A DNA stretch of 64,000 nucleotides from Kiloniella sp. EL199 (GTDB lineage Bacteria > Pseudomonadota > Alphaproteobacteria > Kiloniellales > Kiloniellaceae), in the NCBI RefSeq assembly GCF_900313065.1, contig NZ_OMPU01000015.1, positions 49 to 64,048 of the forward strand, in the 5' to 3' direction. How positions within the stretch are numbered: the stretch's first letter is position 1; each line of letters opens with the position of its first letter. Below, piece by piece: positions 19,294-28,240 of the stretch. Made by a program: the position numbers and the translations under genes. The notes under the pieces are model-generated. The model was not told the origin of the DNA. It searched no databases and saw nothing but the letters and a program-made list of their open reading frames with translations.

Positions 19294-20739
19294 TCATCTT
19301 CTGGGGATTAATTTTCCGGGATTCATAATATCCTCGGGGTCCAAGGCTGTTTTAAGGTTTTGCATCAGCTGTATTTCTACAGGTGATTTGTAATACTGGT
19401 TTTCATCGCGTTTGACACGGCCTATGCCATGTTCTGCTGAAATTGAGCCGTTAAAGGCATGTACGATGTCGTGGACAATTCTGTTTACCTCTTCCCAGCG
19501 ATCCAGATAATCCTGTTTATCCATATCAAGGGGTTGGGACAGATTGTAGTGAATGTTGCCATCACCAAGATGTCCAAAGGGATGAGGTCTTATACCCGGG
19601 ATCGTTTTCCGAACGGCTTCGTTGGCTGTCTTGATAAAGGCCGGGACTGATGAAACTGGCACGGAAATATCATGCTTTATGGAACCGCCTTCAGCTTTTT
19701 GGCACAAGGTTATGTTTTCCCGAAGTAGCCAGAAACTGTCTGATTGCGCTTTGCTTTGTGCCAGTACACCATCTTGTACCCAGTTCTTTGCAAAGGCTGA
19801 TTCCAGATAGTTTTCGAAAAGATCTTTTAAGTTCGATTGGGTAATTGCAACGGACGCCTCCATCAGGATGTACCAATCATATCGCCCCTCAATCGGGTCA
19901 ACCACACCTTGGCCATGCTTTAGTGAAAAATCTATACCGATCCGAGGTAGAAGTTCAAAGGACGTCAGAGCATCACCAAGCATTTCTTGAGCTTGATTAA
20001 GTAAGGGTAGGGAAGCATCAAGATCTGTGAGGGCCAGAATAGCGGTTTGCTGCTCTTTCGGTTTGGGGAAGAGTTGAAGAACAGCTGCAGTGATGATCCC
20101 AAGCGTTCCTTCTGAACCAATATACAGCTGTTTCAAATCGTAGCCTGTATTGTCTTTTTGCAAGGCTCTGAGGCCGTTCCATATTTCACCGATAGGTGTG
20201 ACGACCTCCAGCCCTAGGACCAACTGTCTTGTGTTTCCATAACGGATGACGTTAATGCCACCGGCATTCGTCGCGATATTACCGCCAATCTGGCAACTGC
20301 CTTCTGCCCCAAGTGACAAGGGGAACAGGCGATCATGTAGGGCAGCATGCTCTTGTATTGTTTGCAGAACACAGCCTGCTTCAACAATCATGGTATTATT
20401 GGTGGGATCAATCGCCCGTATTTTGTTCAAACGGCTTGTGTTAAGTACAATTGCATTATCACCAGCAAAGGGTATACCGCCGCTTACAAGCCCGGTATGG
20501 CCGCCTTGGGGAACTATACCGATGTTATATTCTGCACATAGCTTGACAACATCTGATACTTCTTGCGTTGTTTTTGGAATAACAACCAAAGATGTTTGCC
20601 CGATAAAGCGTCCTCTTTGTTCAACCATATAAGGCGCAATATCATGAGGGGCAGTAATCATTGCCTTTGTACCGATAGCTGTTTCCAGATCAGACAGGAA
20701 TTTAGGGGAGAGCTTCGGAGAAATATTTTTGTCGGTCAT
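19294..20739 (-). CDS. FAD-linked oxidase, D-2-hydroxyacid (D-2-hydroxyglutarate-type) dehydrogenase
   Basis: This 481-residue flavoprotein is of the PCMH/GlcD type. The FAD-binding half contains VVPQGGHTGLVSGG and LGAEGSCQIGGNIATNAGG. The C-terminal half carries HPFGHLGDGNIHYNL and ISAEHGIGRVKR, the metal and substrate region conserved in D-2-hydroxyglutarate and D-lactate dehydrogenases. It oxidises a D-2-hydroxyacid, passing electrons to a quinone or ETF. No GlcE/GlcF partners are adjacent, which favours the single-subunit D2HGDH-like branch. It is divergent from the HAD gene. Confidence 0.88.
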   Translation of the reverse strand: MTDKNISPKLSPKFLSDLETAIGTKAMITAPHDIAPYMVEQRGRFIGQTSLVVIPKTTQEVSDVVKLCAEYNIGIVPQGGHTGLVSGGIPFAGDNAIVLNTSRLNKIRAIDPTNNTMIVEAGCVLQTIQEHAALHDRLFPLSLGAEGSCQIGGNIATNAGGINVIRYGNTRQLVLGLEVVTPIGEIWNGLRALQKDNTGYDLKQLYIGSEGTLGIITAAVLQLFPKPKEQQTAILALTDLDASLPLLNQAQEMLGDALTSFELLPRIGIDFSLKHGQGVVDPIEGRYDWYILMEASVAITQSNLKDLFENYLESAFAKNWVQDGVLAQSKAQSDSFWLLRENITLCQKAEGGSIKHDISVPVSSVPAFIKTANEAVRKTIPGIRPHPFGHLGDGNIHYNLSQPLDMDKQDYLDRWEEVNRIVHDIVHAFNGSISAEHGIGRVKRDENQYYKSPVEIQLMQNLKTALDPEDIMNPGKLIPRR

Positions 20740-20865
20740 TATTTTGACAGGATTTCTTGCAAGGTTGATTGGTAAAGAGATGATCTTAGCCTAAATCTCT
20801 TTTCTCTGGGGGGCCAGAATTATTCTATTACCCATTTGTTCTAACAGATTTTTCTTGAGAGATTC

Positions 20866-21474
20866 ATGATAAAAAATGTCGTTTTCGATTTTGGTGGCGT
20901 GCTGATCGATTGGAATTTGCGTTACCTTTACCAATCAGAATTTTCCAGTACAGAAGAGATGGAGCGTTTCTTACGTGACGTCTTTACTTTTGAGGCAAAT
21001 CACAGGCTTGATGCCGGGGAAAGCTTTTCCCGTGTTATTGGTGAACTTCAGGGTAAGTTCCCTGAATATAAAGAAGTACTTGCTCTGTTATTGACAAGGT
21101 GGCCAGATACACTGGGGGATGAAATTACAGGGACAGTTGAAACCCTTGAAAGGCTTTATGCTCAACAGACGCCACTTTATGGTTTGACAAACTGGTCGGA
21201 AGAAACATTTCCTCACGCCGAAGCACGCTTTCCATTTTTACAATACTTCAAGGGCATAACCGTTTCCGGCACCGTGAAGCTGGCAAAGCCGGATCCGAGA
21301 ATTTATCATCGTTTGTTATCTGACTTTTCTTTGGAGGCAGAAGAGTGCGTTTTCATCGATGACCGTGAAGATAATATTATGGTTGCCAAGAATTTGGGGT
21401 TCAAAGCTATTCACTTTACAGACCCGGCATTGATGAACAAAGCGTTGCAAGAGTTTGGAATACTGAAAGATTAG
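20866..21474 (+). CDS. HAD-superfamily hydrolase (YihX/haloacid dehalogenase-like)
   Basis: This 202-residue protein has the HAD motifs: VVFDFGGVLIDW with nucleophile D8 and Gly where phosphatases often have the second Asp, LTNWSEE (motif II), KLAKPDPRIYHRLL (motif III Lys) and FIDDREDNI (motif IV). The DFGGVL form is shared with YihX-type sugar phosphatases. The substrate is unknown. It ends 15 bp before the convergent Sua5 gene. Confidence 0.87.
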   Translation: MIKNVVFDFGGVLIDWNLRYLYQSEFSSTEEMERFLRDVFTFEANHRLDAGESFSRVIGELQGKFPEYKEVLALLLTRWPDTLGDEITGTVETLERLYAQQTPLYGLTNWSEETFPHAEARFPFLQYFKGITVSGTVKLAKPDPRIYHRLLSDFSLEAEECVFIDDREDNIMVAKNLGFKAIHFTDPALMNKALQEFGILKD

Positions 21475-21489
21475 ATCTAAAGATTGTAT

Positions 21490-22536
21490 TTATTTGGGGG
21501 CAGCAGCGCGTTTTAGTCGATCATTAATTGCAAGACCCAAACCAGTGTCCGGGATCGGCATGGCGGCAATGCCCTGAATACCCTTTTTTTGATCCAGTTC
21601 GTGGAGAGCTGCAAAAAGCTTGGCTGCTGCCTCTAACAGATCGCCTTTTTCACTTAGATTAAGGCAATATCCTGCCCCTGAAAGTGGTTTATGACCAAAA
21701 GCGAGGAGGGCTTCATCTGCGGTAACTTCTGTGGCGTTTAAGCGTAATGGAAGTGTCGGTGCATAATGACTTTTCAAGAGCCCTGGGGATTTGAGTGGAT
21801 CAGAGATCTGTAAAGTATCTGCTGTTGTGTTATGCAGGGATGAAGCTTCAGCTTTGCTTTCCATCAAGGATTTTCCCATTTGGATGGAGCTAATAACGGC
21901 TTCTATTTCTTCCTTGGTGATGTTTCCCGGGCGAAGAAGCACAGGAAGCTCCCCTGTTAAATCAATGACGGTTGATTCTAGGCCAACTGTACAAGCGGTG
22001 TCTTTGCCATCAAGAATACAGGATACTTTTTCGCCTAGTGAATAGGCTACGTGTTCTGATTTGGTCGGGCTTATCTTTCCTGATGCATTGGCGCTGGGGG
22101 CTGCAAGTGGAAGGCCTGATTGTTCAAGCAAAAGGTGGGCGATTGGGTGGCCGGGGACGCGCACTGCAAGGCTCGGAAGGCCTGCAGAGCAAAGCTCAGC
22201 AATATCACAATCTTTAGTTCGGGGCAGAACCAATGTTAAAGGGCCGGGCCAAAAGGCTTTCGCAAGCTTTTGCGCTTTTGCATTGAAGATCACCCGCTTT
22301 TCGGCTTCTGCAAAATTCGGGAAGTGCACGATCAAAGGATTGAAGCTTGGCCTTCCTTTTGCTTCGTAGATCGATGCACAAGCTTTTGCATTTGTTGCAT
22401 TGGCTCCAAGTCCGTAAACGGTTTCCGTTGGAAAGGCGACCAGTCCACCCGAATGCAATAAATTACAAGCACGATCCAATCCTGCTTGATCTGCATTAAA
22501 GATATTTGAATATCTGTTTCGAGAGACGGGCACCAT
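21490..22536 (-). CDS. L-threonylcarbamoyladenylate synthase (Sua5 type)
   Basis: This 348-residue protein has the YrdC fold (AFPTETVYGLGANA, KGRPSFNPLIVHF, LESTVIDLTG) plus the C-terminal Sua5 extension (LKSHYAPTLPLRL onward). It makes threonylcarbamoyl-AMP from Thr, bicarbonate and ATP for the t6A modification of tRNAs that read ANN codons. It is the second gene after CysQ, with a 14-bp gap, so the two are probably co-transcribed. Confidence 0.93.
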   Translation of the reverse strand: MVPVSRNRYSNIFNADQAGLDRACNLLHSGGLVAFPTETVYGLGANATNAKACASIYEAKGRPSFNPLIVHFPNFAEAEKRVIFNAKAQKLAKAFWPGPLTLVLPRTKDCDIAELCSAGLPSLAVRVPGHPIAHLLLEQSGLPLAAPSANASGKISPTKSEHVAYSLGEKVSCILDGKDTACTVGLESTVIDLTGELPVLLRPGNITKEEIEAVISSIQMGKSLMESKAEASSLHNTTADTLQISDPLKSPGLLKSHYAPTLPLRLNATEVTADEALLAFGHKPLSGAGYCLNLSEKGDLLEAAAKLFAALHELDQKKGIQGIAAMPIPDTGLGLAINDRLKRAAAPK

Positions 22537-22550
22537 CGGATAATTCCGGT

Positions 22551-23408
22551 TTATTTTTCTTCCGTGGAAAGATCTTCATCTGACAAATCGAAACCTGCAT
22601 CCAGATGTTCACCTTCCGCAACAAAATGTGGATTTCGAAAATTGAACTTCCCGTAAGTCAAAGGATCTCCGTCTGCATCGCTAAGGTGTCCCCCGGCAGC
22701 AAGAAGAACCGCGTGGGCCGCCGCTGTATCCCATTCCATAGTTGGCCCGAAACGTGGATAGAGATCTGCTCTACCAGCCGCAATTAGGCAGATTTTAAGA
22801 GAGGAGCCGGCCCCAATCTGTTCGTTAATTTTTCGGGTTTTCAAGAATGCGTTTAGATCGTCATTATCGCCATGACGTCTGCTTGCGACAACCGTGGCAC
22901 CTTCGGCGGGAATAGAACGGACCTGCGCGACAATTGGTTCATAACCTTCTTCGAAGAAAACGCAGATATCTGCAGAGACCCAGGTTAATCCTTTGGCAGG
23001 AGCATGGACAACCCCAGCGACGGGAATGCCATTTTCGATTAAGCCGATGTTAACTGTGAATTCGCCGTTTTTGTTGATAAATTCTTTTGTACCGTCAACA
23101 GGGTCAACCAGCCAAAACAAACCACTATCTACCTCGGGAACTTCTCCTGCCGAAGCGGCTTCTTCTGAAACAACGGGGATGTCAGGGGTAACAGTATTCA
23201 ACGCGCCCAGTATAAATGCTTCTGCGGCTTTATCTGCTTCTGTTACAGGAGAAGCGTCATCCTTTTTTTCTACTACAATTCCCGAAGGTCTGTTGTAGAT
23301 CTCCATGATGATGTCGCCTGCCCGTTGGGCGATCATGAGCAGCGCATTCATCAAGTCACGATTGTCGTCGTGAACAGGGATTTCTGTTGGAATTTGCAGC
23401 TGGCTCAT
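22551..23408 (-). CDS. cysQ: 3'(2'),5'-bisphosphate nucleotidase
   Basis: This 285-residue member of the inositol-monophosphatase superfamily has the metal motifs WLVDPVDGTKEF and WDTAAAHAVLLAAGG. CysQ removes the 3'-phosphate from PAP, the by-product of PAPS reduction and of 4'-phosphopantetheine transfer. I chose the ATG at 23408 because aaggag lies 7 bp before it; an earlier in-frame ATG (23447) lacks such a site. It starts a two-gene unit with Sua5. Confidence 0.9.
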   Translation of the reverse strand: MSQLQIPTEIPVHDDNRDLMNALLMIAQRAGDIIMEIYNRPSGIVVEKKDDASPVTEADKAAEAFILGALNTVTPDIPVVSEEAASAGEVPEVDSGLFWLVDPVDGTKEFINKNGEFTVNIGLIENGIPVAGVVHAPAKGLTWVSADICVFFEEGYEPIVAQVRSIPAEGATVVASRRHGDNDDLNAFLKTRKINEQIGAGSSLKICLIAAGRADLYPRFGPTMEWDTAAAHAVLLAAGGHLSDADGDPLTYGKFNFRNPHFVAEGEHLDAGFDLSDEDLSTEEK

Positions 23409-23671
23409 TAGTATCTCCTTGAGTGAGCTGTCAGTTGTAGCTCTCATATGCCGTAATCAGTTTTCCAAGATGAAGCTGGTAACTTATCTGTCTTGTACTG
23501 TCTAGAATTTTACGTGTTTAACTGTTCTTCTTTGGCATAGCTGTTATTCTTTGATCGTATTTACACAAAGATTTTATCTCTTACAGTGTTTCTGGTGAGA
23601 TATCTTATTGCAATAGATATTGCCTGATGGCATTCCTGCTGTTGCTATTTTCTATTTTTATGGAGTTTGCA

Positions 23672-24304
23672 GTGTCCAAAAGCTTATTGATTTCTGGCGT
23701 GCTCTTGTTACTGGCAGTTTCTGGCTGCAATATTACAAAACCATCAGAGAAAGCTTTGTCTCATCTTTCGACATCTTATGCGGTTGACGACATAGGCTAT
23801 TGCTATGGTCATGGTTGCCAGCATAAAGGTCAGGTTTCCTTGAGCGAGGGGCAGTGGCTGGAGATACAGAAACTATTTAAGGCCAGAAAACTTTCTCCTG
23901 CAGAAGAGCGTCAGGCGATAACAGTTGCTATTGGACGTATAGAGCATATCGCGGGTCAGCAGAATGGTACCGATAAAGATAAGGCAGGTACTTTTCTCGG
24001 GGATGTGGGTGATCGGCAACTGGATTGTATTGACGAAGCAGTCAACGCCTCTAATTTTATCTCTCTCATGGAAAGAGACGGCTTGCTGAAATATCACGAA
24101 CTAAGAGAACCGCAATTGAGAAGCTGGGTGAGTGGCAATATTTTACACGCAACAGCCGTTCTGGAACAGGTTGCAGGCAAAGAGAATAACGCAGTTAAGA
24201 TGTGGTCTGTTGATAGTTCTTTTTTTAGAAATGGTGAAAATGCCACTGTATCTCCTCTTGATCAATGGCAAACGGGCTGGGTACCGGAAGGCGGCGTGAA
24301 TTAG
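23672..24304 (+). CDS. Hypothetical lipoprotein
   Basis: With the GTG start at 23672 (ggag 6 bp upstream) the protein is 210 residues. It has a short signal peptide and a lipobox ending at C19 (AVSGC). ATG codons at 23627 and 23660 are in frame but have poor ribosome sites. The mature part is not recognised. It includes a Cys-containing YCYGHGCQHKG segment and conserved-looking IERIEHIAG and CIDEAVNASNFI blocks. It is the first of three consecutive plus-strand lipoproteins. Confidence 0.72.
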   Translation: MSKSLLISGVLLLLAVSGCNITKPSEKALSHLSTSYAVDDIGYCYGHGCQHKGQVSLSEGQWLEIQKLFKARKLSPAEERQAITVAIGRIEHIAGQQNGTDKDKAGTFLGDVGDRQLDCIDEAVNASNFISLMERDGLLKYHELREPQLRSWVSGNILHATAVLEQVAGKENNAVKMWSVDSSFFRNGENATVSPLDQWQTGWVPEGGVN

Positions 24305-24473
24305 CACGCCTTGAGTGATAAAAGCGATCAGGATTTAGGGCGTGCTTCTTTGTTAAAATTAACAGTACAGCCAAAAATTAACGGTACAGAAAGAGTTTGT
24401 CGGTAAACAGGTAGCAGGCATAAGTGCTAATGCCAAAGATTGCCGTGTGTTGAATTTGTACTGGAGATGCTTC

Positions 24474-25262
24474 ATGTTGAAGCCAGCCGTGATACTTCTG
24501 GCCGTTGCCAGTTTTACTCTATCTGCTTGTGGAAAGCCTTGGGTGAAACGGGATCAACAACCTCAAACTACTCATAGCCAATATAAAGTTCTCACCTGGA
24601 GTGACTGGAATCTTCTTGGACAACGATCTTCAACCCGTATTGTTTCCGACTTGGCTGCAATGCCGGACTTTGGAATTTCGCCTGTTATAGATGCTTCTGC
24701 CTCTGATAAGAAAAAGAATGAAGTTGTTAGCTATTCGTCACCCAAACCTTTTTACGTGCAGCCAGGCCCCTTCGATATGCCTTTTAGCAGGGCCTTTAAG
24801 CGTATTCTAGAAAACGAACTCTTGGCACAGGGGGTTCCTGTTGTTTCCTCACCCAAGGGAGCAATTATCGTAAACTATCAAGTACAGAGTTTTTTCTATG
24901 ATGATAAGGGGTACCGCTTACCTGCATCACCTGAATCTGTTTTTGGTTTGGCAACTGCTATTGGTATTAAAGAGTACGGGAACTGGGGAACGTTAAGCAC
25001 GATTGGTGCTGGACTGGTTGTAACTGAACTTGTCCGGGGGCTTATTGATTTTGGTGCTGTAACAGATGCTGAAATGGTTTTGACAACGTCAATTGCTCAT
25101 GGTGCTGAACTTGTTCATCAAAAATCAGAAGTTCTTTATGTACGCCCGGAAGAGCTTTCCCTTTATATGACCAGTTTGCCTGCTGACCGCCCTATGCGTG
25201 CTACTGCGACAGGATCGGAAGAAAAATTGCCCGTTCAAACCATCGCCATTGTTACGCAGTAG
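24474..25262 (+). CDS. Hypothetical lipoprotein
   Basis: Using the ATG at 24474 (ggag 7 bp upstream) gives 262 residues with a type II signal peptide (lipobox TLSAC). The mature domain is not recognised. It has a beta-rich look (AIIVNYQVQSFFYDD, AEMVLTTSIAH, LVHQKSEVLYV) resembling secreted lipoproteins that form multimeric outer-membrane assemblies. It ends 12 bp before the FlgO-like lipoprotein, so the two are almost certainly one operon and may form one complex. Confidence 0.72.
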   Translation: MLKPAVILLAVASFTLSACGKPWVKRDQQPQTTHSQYKVLTWSDWNLLGQRSSTRIVSDLAAMPDFGISPVIDASASDKKKNEVVSYSSPKPFYVQPGPFDMPFSRAFKRILENELLAQGVPVVSSPKGAIIVNYQVQSFFYDDKGYRLPASPESVFGLATAIGIKEYGNWGTLSTIGAGLVVTELVRGLIDFGAVTDAEMVLTTSIAHGAELVHQKSEVLYVRPEELSLYMTSLPADRPMRATATGSEEKLPVQTIAIVTQ

Positions 25263-25274
25263 GGAGTTACGATA

Positions 25275-25850
25275 ATGAAACGTCTTTTTCTTTCAACTGC
25301 ACTGTTAATTGGATTAGTAGGTTGTTCGCCTGAATCTCTTAACATTTATAGTGAACCAGTTGAACAAGCAGAAGTATCTGTAGAGCTGTTACCTGAAGTT
25401 TATCGTGCCGCTGATACTCTGGTTATGACTTCTAATCAGGTATTGGATCAAAATGCGTCTGTGCTTGTTGCTTCAATTGTTGATATTGATGCGCTGGAGA
25501 CCAGTTCGACATTCGGACGTACGGTCAGTGAACAGCTTTCAGGGCGTATTGCTCAACTGGGATACAGTGTTTCAGAAGTCAAAATGCGTGATTCACTAGC
25601 CGTACGCCCAAGAGAAGGCGAATTGATGCTTTCCAGAGATCTTGCCTTTTTGGCTGGGCGTCAAAATGCTCAGGCTGTTTTAACTGGCACCTATTCTATC
25701 AGTGAGCATAGTGTTTTTGTTAATCTGCGTTTACTCCGTGCCGGAGATGGTCGTATATTATCTGCAACAGATTTTCGAATTGAAAAAGATGCTGATATAG
25801 CTTCAATGTTGCCTAAAAAAACGAATGGCGGATGGGTTCTTGTTCAGTAG
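25275..25850 (+). CDS. FlgO-like outer-membrane lipoprotein
   Basis: This 191-residue protein has a signal peptide and lipobox ending LVGC. The mature part matches the FlgO domain pattern: VLVASIVDIDALETSSTFGRTVSEQLSGRI, then AQAVLTGTY and VFVNLRLLRAGDG. In Vibrio, FlgO is an outer-membrane lipoprotein needed for flagellar stability. No flagellar genes are in this window, so the role here is open. A terminator follows 25 bp downstream. Confidence 0.82.
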   Translation: MKRLFLSTALLIGLVGCSPESLNIYSEPVEQAEVSVELLPEVYRAADTLVMTSNQVLDQNASVLVASIVDIDALETSSTFGRTVSEQLSGRIAQLGYSVSEVKMRDSLAVRPREGELMLSRDLAFLAGRQNAQAVLTGTYSISEHSVFVNLRLLRAGDGRILSATDFRIEKDADIASMLPKKTNGGWVLVQ

Positions 25851-25874
25851 TCAGGAACACTGGCCAGAAAAATA

Positions 25875-25903
25875 GAAGCCCTGTTTCATAACAGGGCTTC
25901 TTT
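25875..25903 (+). terminator. Rho-independent terminator
   Basis: A perfect 11-bp stem (25875-25885 with 25890-25900) and a tcat loop are followed by ttt, after the FlgO-like gene. Confidence 0.85.
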
Positions 25904-25945
25904 ATATGCCGTGATTATTAGCTTCTTCCAAAACTAAGCCAAGGA

Positions 25946-26431
25946 CTAGACACGTTCAATGCGGCAGGTAAAACAGTTATTTGTAGTAGATCTTGCGTGT
26001 ATATAAGCAATGTTATCCGCTTCGAACATCTTTAAGGCTTCTGCTTCAATCTCAGATGATTTGATGGTTTTTCCTGTACCATAAACAATCCTGTTATCAC
26101 TATTGTAGCCACGAATCAGGGTTACGCCTTGTGACTTTATATTATCAGGAACCTGTCCATTACTGTGGTGAGCTTCACAAGCTTTGCTGTGAAGGAAAAT
26201 CGGACCAGATTCAGCGTAAGGTTGTTTCTCGGGAAAAGGGCGATAGGAAATCACTAGTACTTCTTCACCCTTTTCAATTCCTTTCAGGCAATGGCGACAG
26301 GGAAAGCCTTCTCCATCAGAAATCACCTTCTCAGGGGCAAAGTTGTTTTCGTCGTTGCCACCGGATTGAATATGCCGTGCATGTTCTGTTGGAATTGCAA
26401 TAAATTTAATGTTTGGTTTCTGTGCTGACAT
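25946..26431 (-). CDS. DUF1203 family protein
   Basis: This 161-residue protein has the DUF1203 pattern: FPCRHCLKGIEKGEEVLVISYRPF, PYAESGPIFLH and LIRGYNSD, with a CxxC pair that may bind a metal. No function is known for the family. Upstream (26505-26535) lies a short tandem repeat. It is convergent with the lipoprotein operon. Confidence 0.8.
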   Translation of the reverse strand: MSAQKPNIKFIAIPTEHARHIQSGGNDENNFAPEKVISDGEGFPCRHCLKGIEKGEEVLVISYRPFPEKQPYAESGPIFLHSKACEAHHSNGQVPDNIKSQGVTLIRGYNSDNRIVYGTGKTIKSSEIEAEALKMFEADNIAYIHARSTTNNCFTCRIERV

Positions 26432-26504
26432 CGTTATCTCCCTACTTAATGTTGGTTACGAGATAACCAGAGAATGATTTTTGAAAATATCTGATTCTTG
26501 CCCT

Positions 26505-26535
26505 GTAATTCCAAAAAGGGGTAATTCCAAAAAGG
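26505..26535. repeat. Short tandem duplication
   Basis: The 15-mer gtaattccaaaaagg occurs twice in tandem (26505-26519 and 26521-26535). It is probably a replication-slippage duplication just downstream of ribB. Confidence 0.8.
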
Positions 26536-26555
26536 AGAGGAGTTGAAAAAGAAAA

Positions 26556-26581
26556 AGGCCCCTTGGGTTATCAAGAGGCCT
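26556..26581 (-). terminator. Probable terminator of ribB
   Basis: An imperfect 10-bp hairpin (26556-26565 with 26572-26581, one mismatch) is followed, on the minus strand, by a T-rich run (complement of gaaaaa). It lies 34 bp after the ribB stop. Confidence 0.65.
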
Positions 26582-26614
26582 CTTTGGGATAGATAGCAAG
26601 AAATTGCTGTTTAT

Positions 26615-27313
26615 CTATACAGCGATTGCTGCTGTTTCTGTTTTCTTGCGATACAATATAATATCATCAATGGATACCACAGGCAGGTCATGCTTTTGTC
26701 CGAATGCGATGATTTCGGGCAGACGGGCCATTGTACCATCCGGGTTTGTTACTTCACATAGAACGCCAGCAGGTTTCCATCCGGCCATAGCAGATAGATC
26801 ACAGGTTGCTTCTGTGTGTCCCTGGCGGGTTAGAACGCCGCCAGCCATCGCCCGTAAAGGGAACACATGACCGGGACGAGCCAAATCGTCAGGCTTACAG
26901 TCATCAGCAATTGCTGTCTTAACGGTTGTTACACGGTCTGCTGCGGAAACTCCGGTGGTGACACCAACCTTTGCTTCAATGGTAACTGTAAAACCTGTTC
27001 CCATTGATGAGTTGTTGTCCTGCACCATTTGCGGCAAATCAAGACTGCGGAGTTTTTCATCCGTCATGCAAAGACAGACAATACCGCTGCATTCACGAAT
27101 GAGCATTGCCATCTGTTCATTGGTGAGAGTCTCGGCTGCGAAAATAAGATCTCCTTCATTTTCTCGATCTTCGTCATCTACGACGAGGACACCTTTGCCA
27201 GCACGCATGGAGGAAAGAGCTTTTTCGACTCTTTCATATGGCGTACCAAACTGCGCCAGTAGAGACTGGTGCGTATTATTGTGATCGTTTGCGATCTGAT
27301 TCATGGTTGTCAC
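26615..27313 (-). CDS. ribB: 3,4-dihydroxy-2-butanone-4-phosphate synthase
   Basis: This 232-residue single-domain enzyme has the metal and active-site loop [13 protein letters not shown] and the [13 protein letters not shown] block. It converts ribulose-5-phosphate to the four-carbon unit of riboflavin plus formate. It lacks the GTP cyclohydrolase II domain found in RibBA fusions, so RibA must be elsewhere. It is preceded by a clear FMN riboswitch, so expression should fall when FMN is abundant. An aggag ribosome site lies before the ATG. Confidence 0.95.
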   Translation of the reverse strand: MTTMNQIANDHNNTHQSLLAQFGTPYERVEKALSSMRAGKGVLVVDDEDRENEGDLIFAAETLTNEQMAMLIRECSGIVCLCMTDEKLRSLDLPQMVQDNNSSMGTGFTVTIEAKVGVTTGVSAADRVTTVKTAIADDCKPDDLARPGHVFPLRAMAGGVLTRQGHTEATCDLSAMAGWKPAGVLCEVTNPDGTMARLPEIIAFGQKHDLPVVSIDDIILYRKKTETAAIAV

Positions 27314-27437
27314 TCCTAATAAGCGGCGTAACCAGAATCAGGGCGTGTTCAGAAAGGGCGAATGATTATATCTACCAAAGACATAGCTCATCCGCACACG
27401 CAGAATAAACAGGTGTATTGCCATGTTTATTCTTGCC

Positions 27438-27613
27438 TATCCTCTCCCATCCGGACTGTTACCGTCGGCTCTGGAGTTTCACCAGATCTGCTGACCCCTT
27501 GATTTCTAAATTCCAAAGAAATTCAAAAAACAAGGGCGCTCGCGGGCTTCTTTTTTCTACATACTGTATCTAAAAGTTACCGCCGGTCGGGAATTTCACC
27601 CTGCCCTGAGAAC
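27438..27613 (-). promoter_or_regulatory. FMN riboswitch (RFN element)
   Basis: Read on the minus strand the region holds all conserved RFN blocks in order: agggtgaaattcccgaccgg (27581-27600), agcccgcgag, the gatctggtgaaactccagag block with agccgacggt, and the closing ccggatgggagagg (27440-27453). It lies 125 bp before the ribB ATG. A 9-bp hairpin (27403-27411 with 27424-27432) between aptamer and gene could be part of the switching platform. No T-run follows that hairpin, which favours control of translation over termination. Confidence 0.96.
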
Positions 27614-27628
27614 AAGCGCCTAATTGCA

Positions 27629-27658
27629 CATACTTAAAAGAAACTTCTTTCAAGTATG
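27629..27658. repeat. Inverted repeat next to the riboswitch
   Basis: Arms of 14 bp (27629-27642 and 27645-27658) match with one mismatch and a 2-bp centre. It sits just 5' of the RFN element on the minus strand, where the ribB promoter is expected, and could be an operator overlapping the promoter or a hairpin in the leader. Confidence 0.6.
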
Positions 27659-27778
27659 CTAACCCTAGACCAATATCTTTACGCTAGGCAAGTCGGAAAC
27701 CGCCAATTTTGACAAAATATGCGACTTGTTTGAGAAACGTTCGACGTTCAGTGACGATAGTGCGATAAAGAGGAAATT

Positions 27779-28195
27779 ATGGATCTCAGATCTTTTAGAC
27801 CGGAAGACAGGGCAGGGGTAATCTGTTTATGGGAGGAAGATGACCCTAACCCTGCGCCTTGGAACAAAGCGGCTGATATTCTGGATAACAAGCAGAACTA
27901 TCAACCGGGATTACTCTTTGTTGCTGAGGATTGCGGGGCTATCGTGGGAACGGTCATGGCGGGCTATGATGGTCGTCGTGGCTGGATATATAGTGTGGTT
28001 GTTACGCCGACCCATCGGAGAAAAGGAATTGCGAGCAAATTGCTCGCTCTCGCGGAACAGGAACTCGTTTCTCTTGGCTGCACAAAGTTGAATCTTCAGG
28101 TTCGCGATGGCAATGAGGGGGCTGTTAAGCTTTATGAAAGTCTTGGCTACAATGTTGAAGCTCGTGTCAGTATGGGAAAGAGGTTAAGGAGTTAA
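27779..28195 (+). CDS. GNAT family N-acetyltransferase (YpeA-like)
   Basis: This 138-residue GNAT domain has the full motif A/B text VVTPTHRRKGIASKLLALAEQEL, then LNLQVRDGNEGAVKLYESLGY. The short N-terminal half (IRPED-type start, LWEEDDPNPAPWN) resembles YpeA-like proteins. The acceptor is unknown. It is divergent from the riboswitch-controlled ribB. Confidence 0.88.
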   Translation: MDLRSFRPEDRAGVICLWEEDDPNPAPWNKAADILDNKQNYQPGLLFVAEDCGAIVGTVMAGYDGRRGWIYSVVVTPTHRRKGIASKLLALAEQELVSLGCTKLNLQVRDGNEGAVKLYESLGYNVEARVSMGKRLRS

Positions 28196-28240
28196 AGGGG
28201 GATTTTATGGCGTTGCCAACATTTACTATGTCGCCACCAT

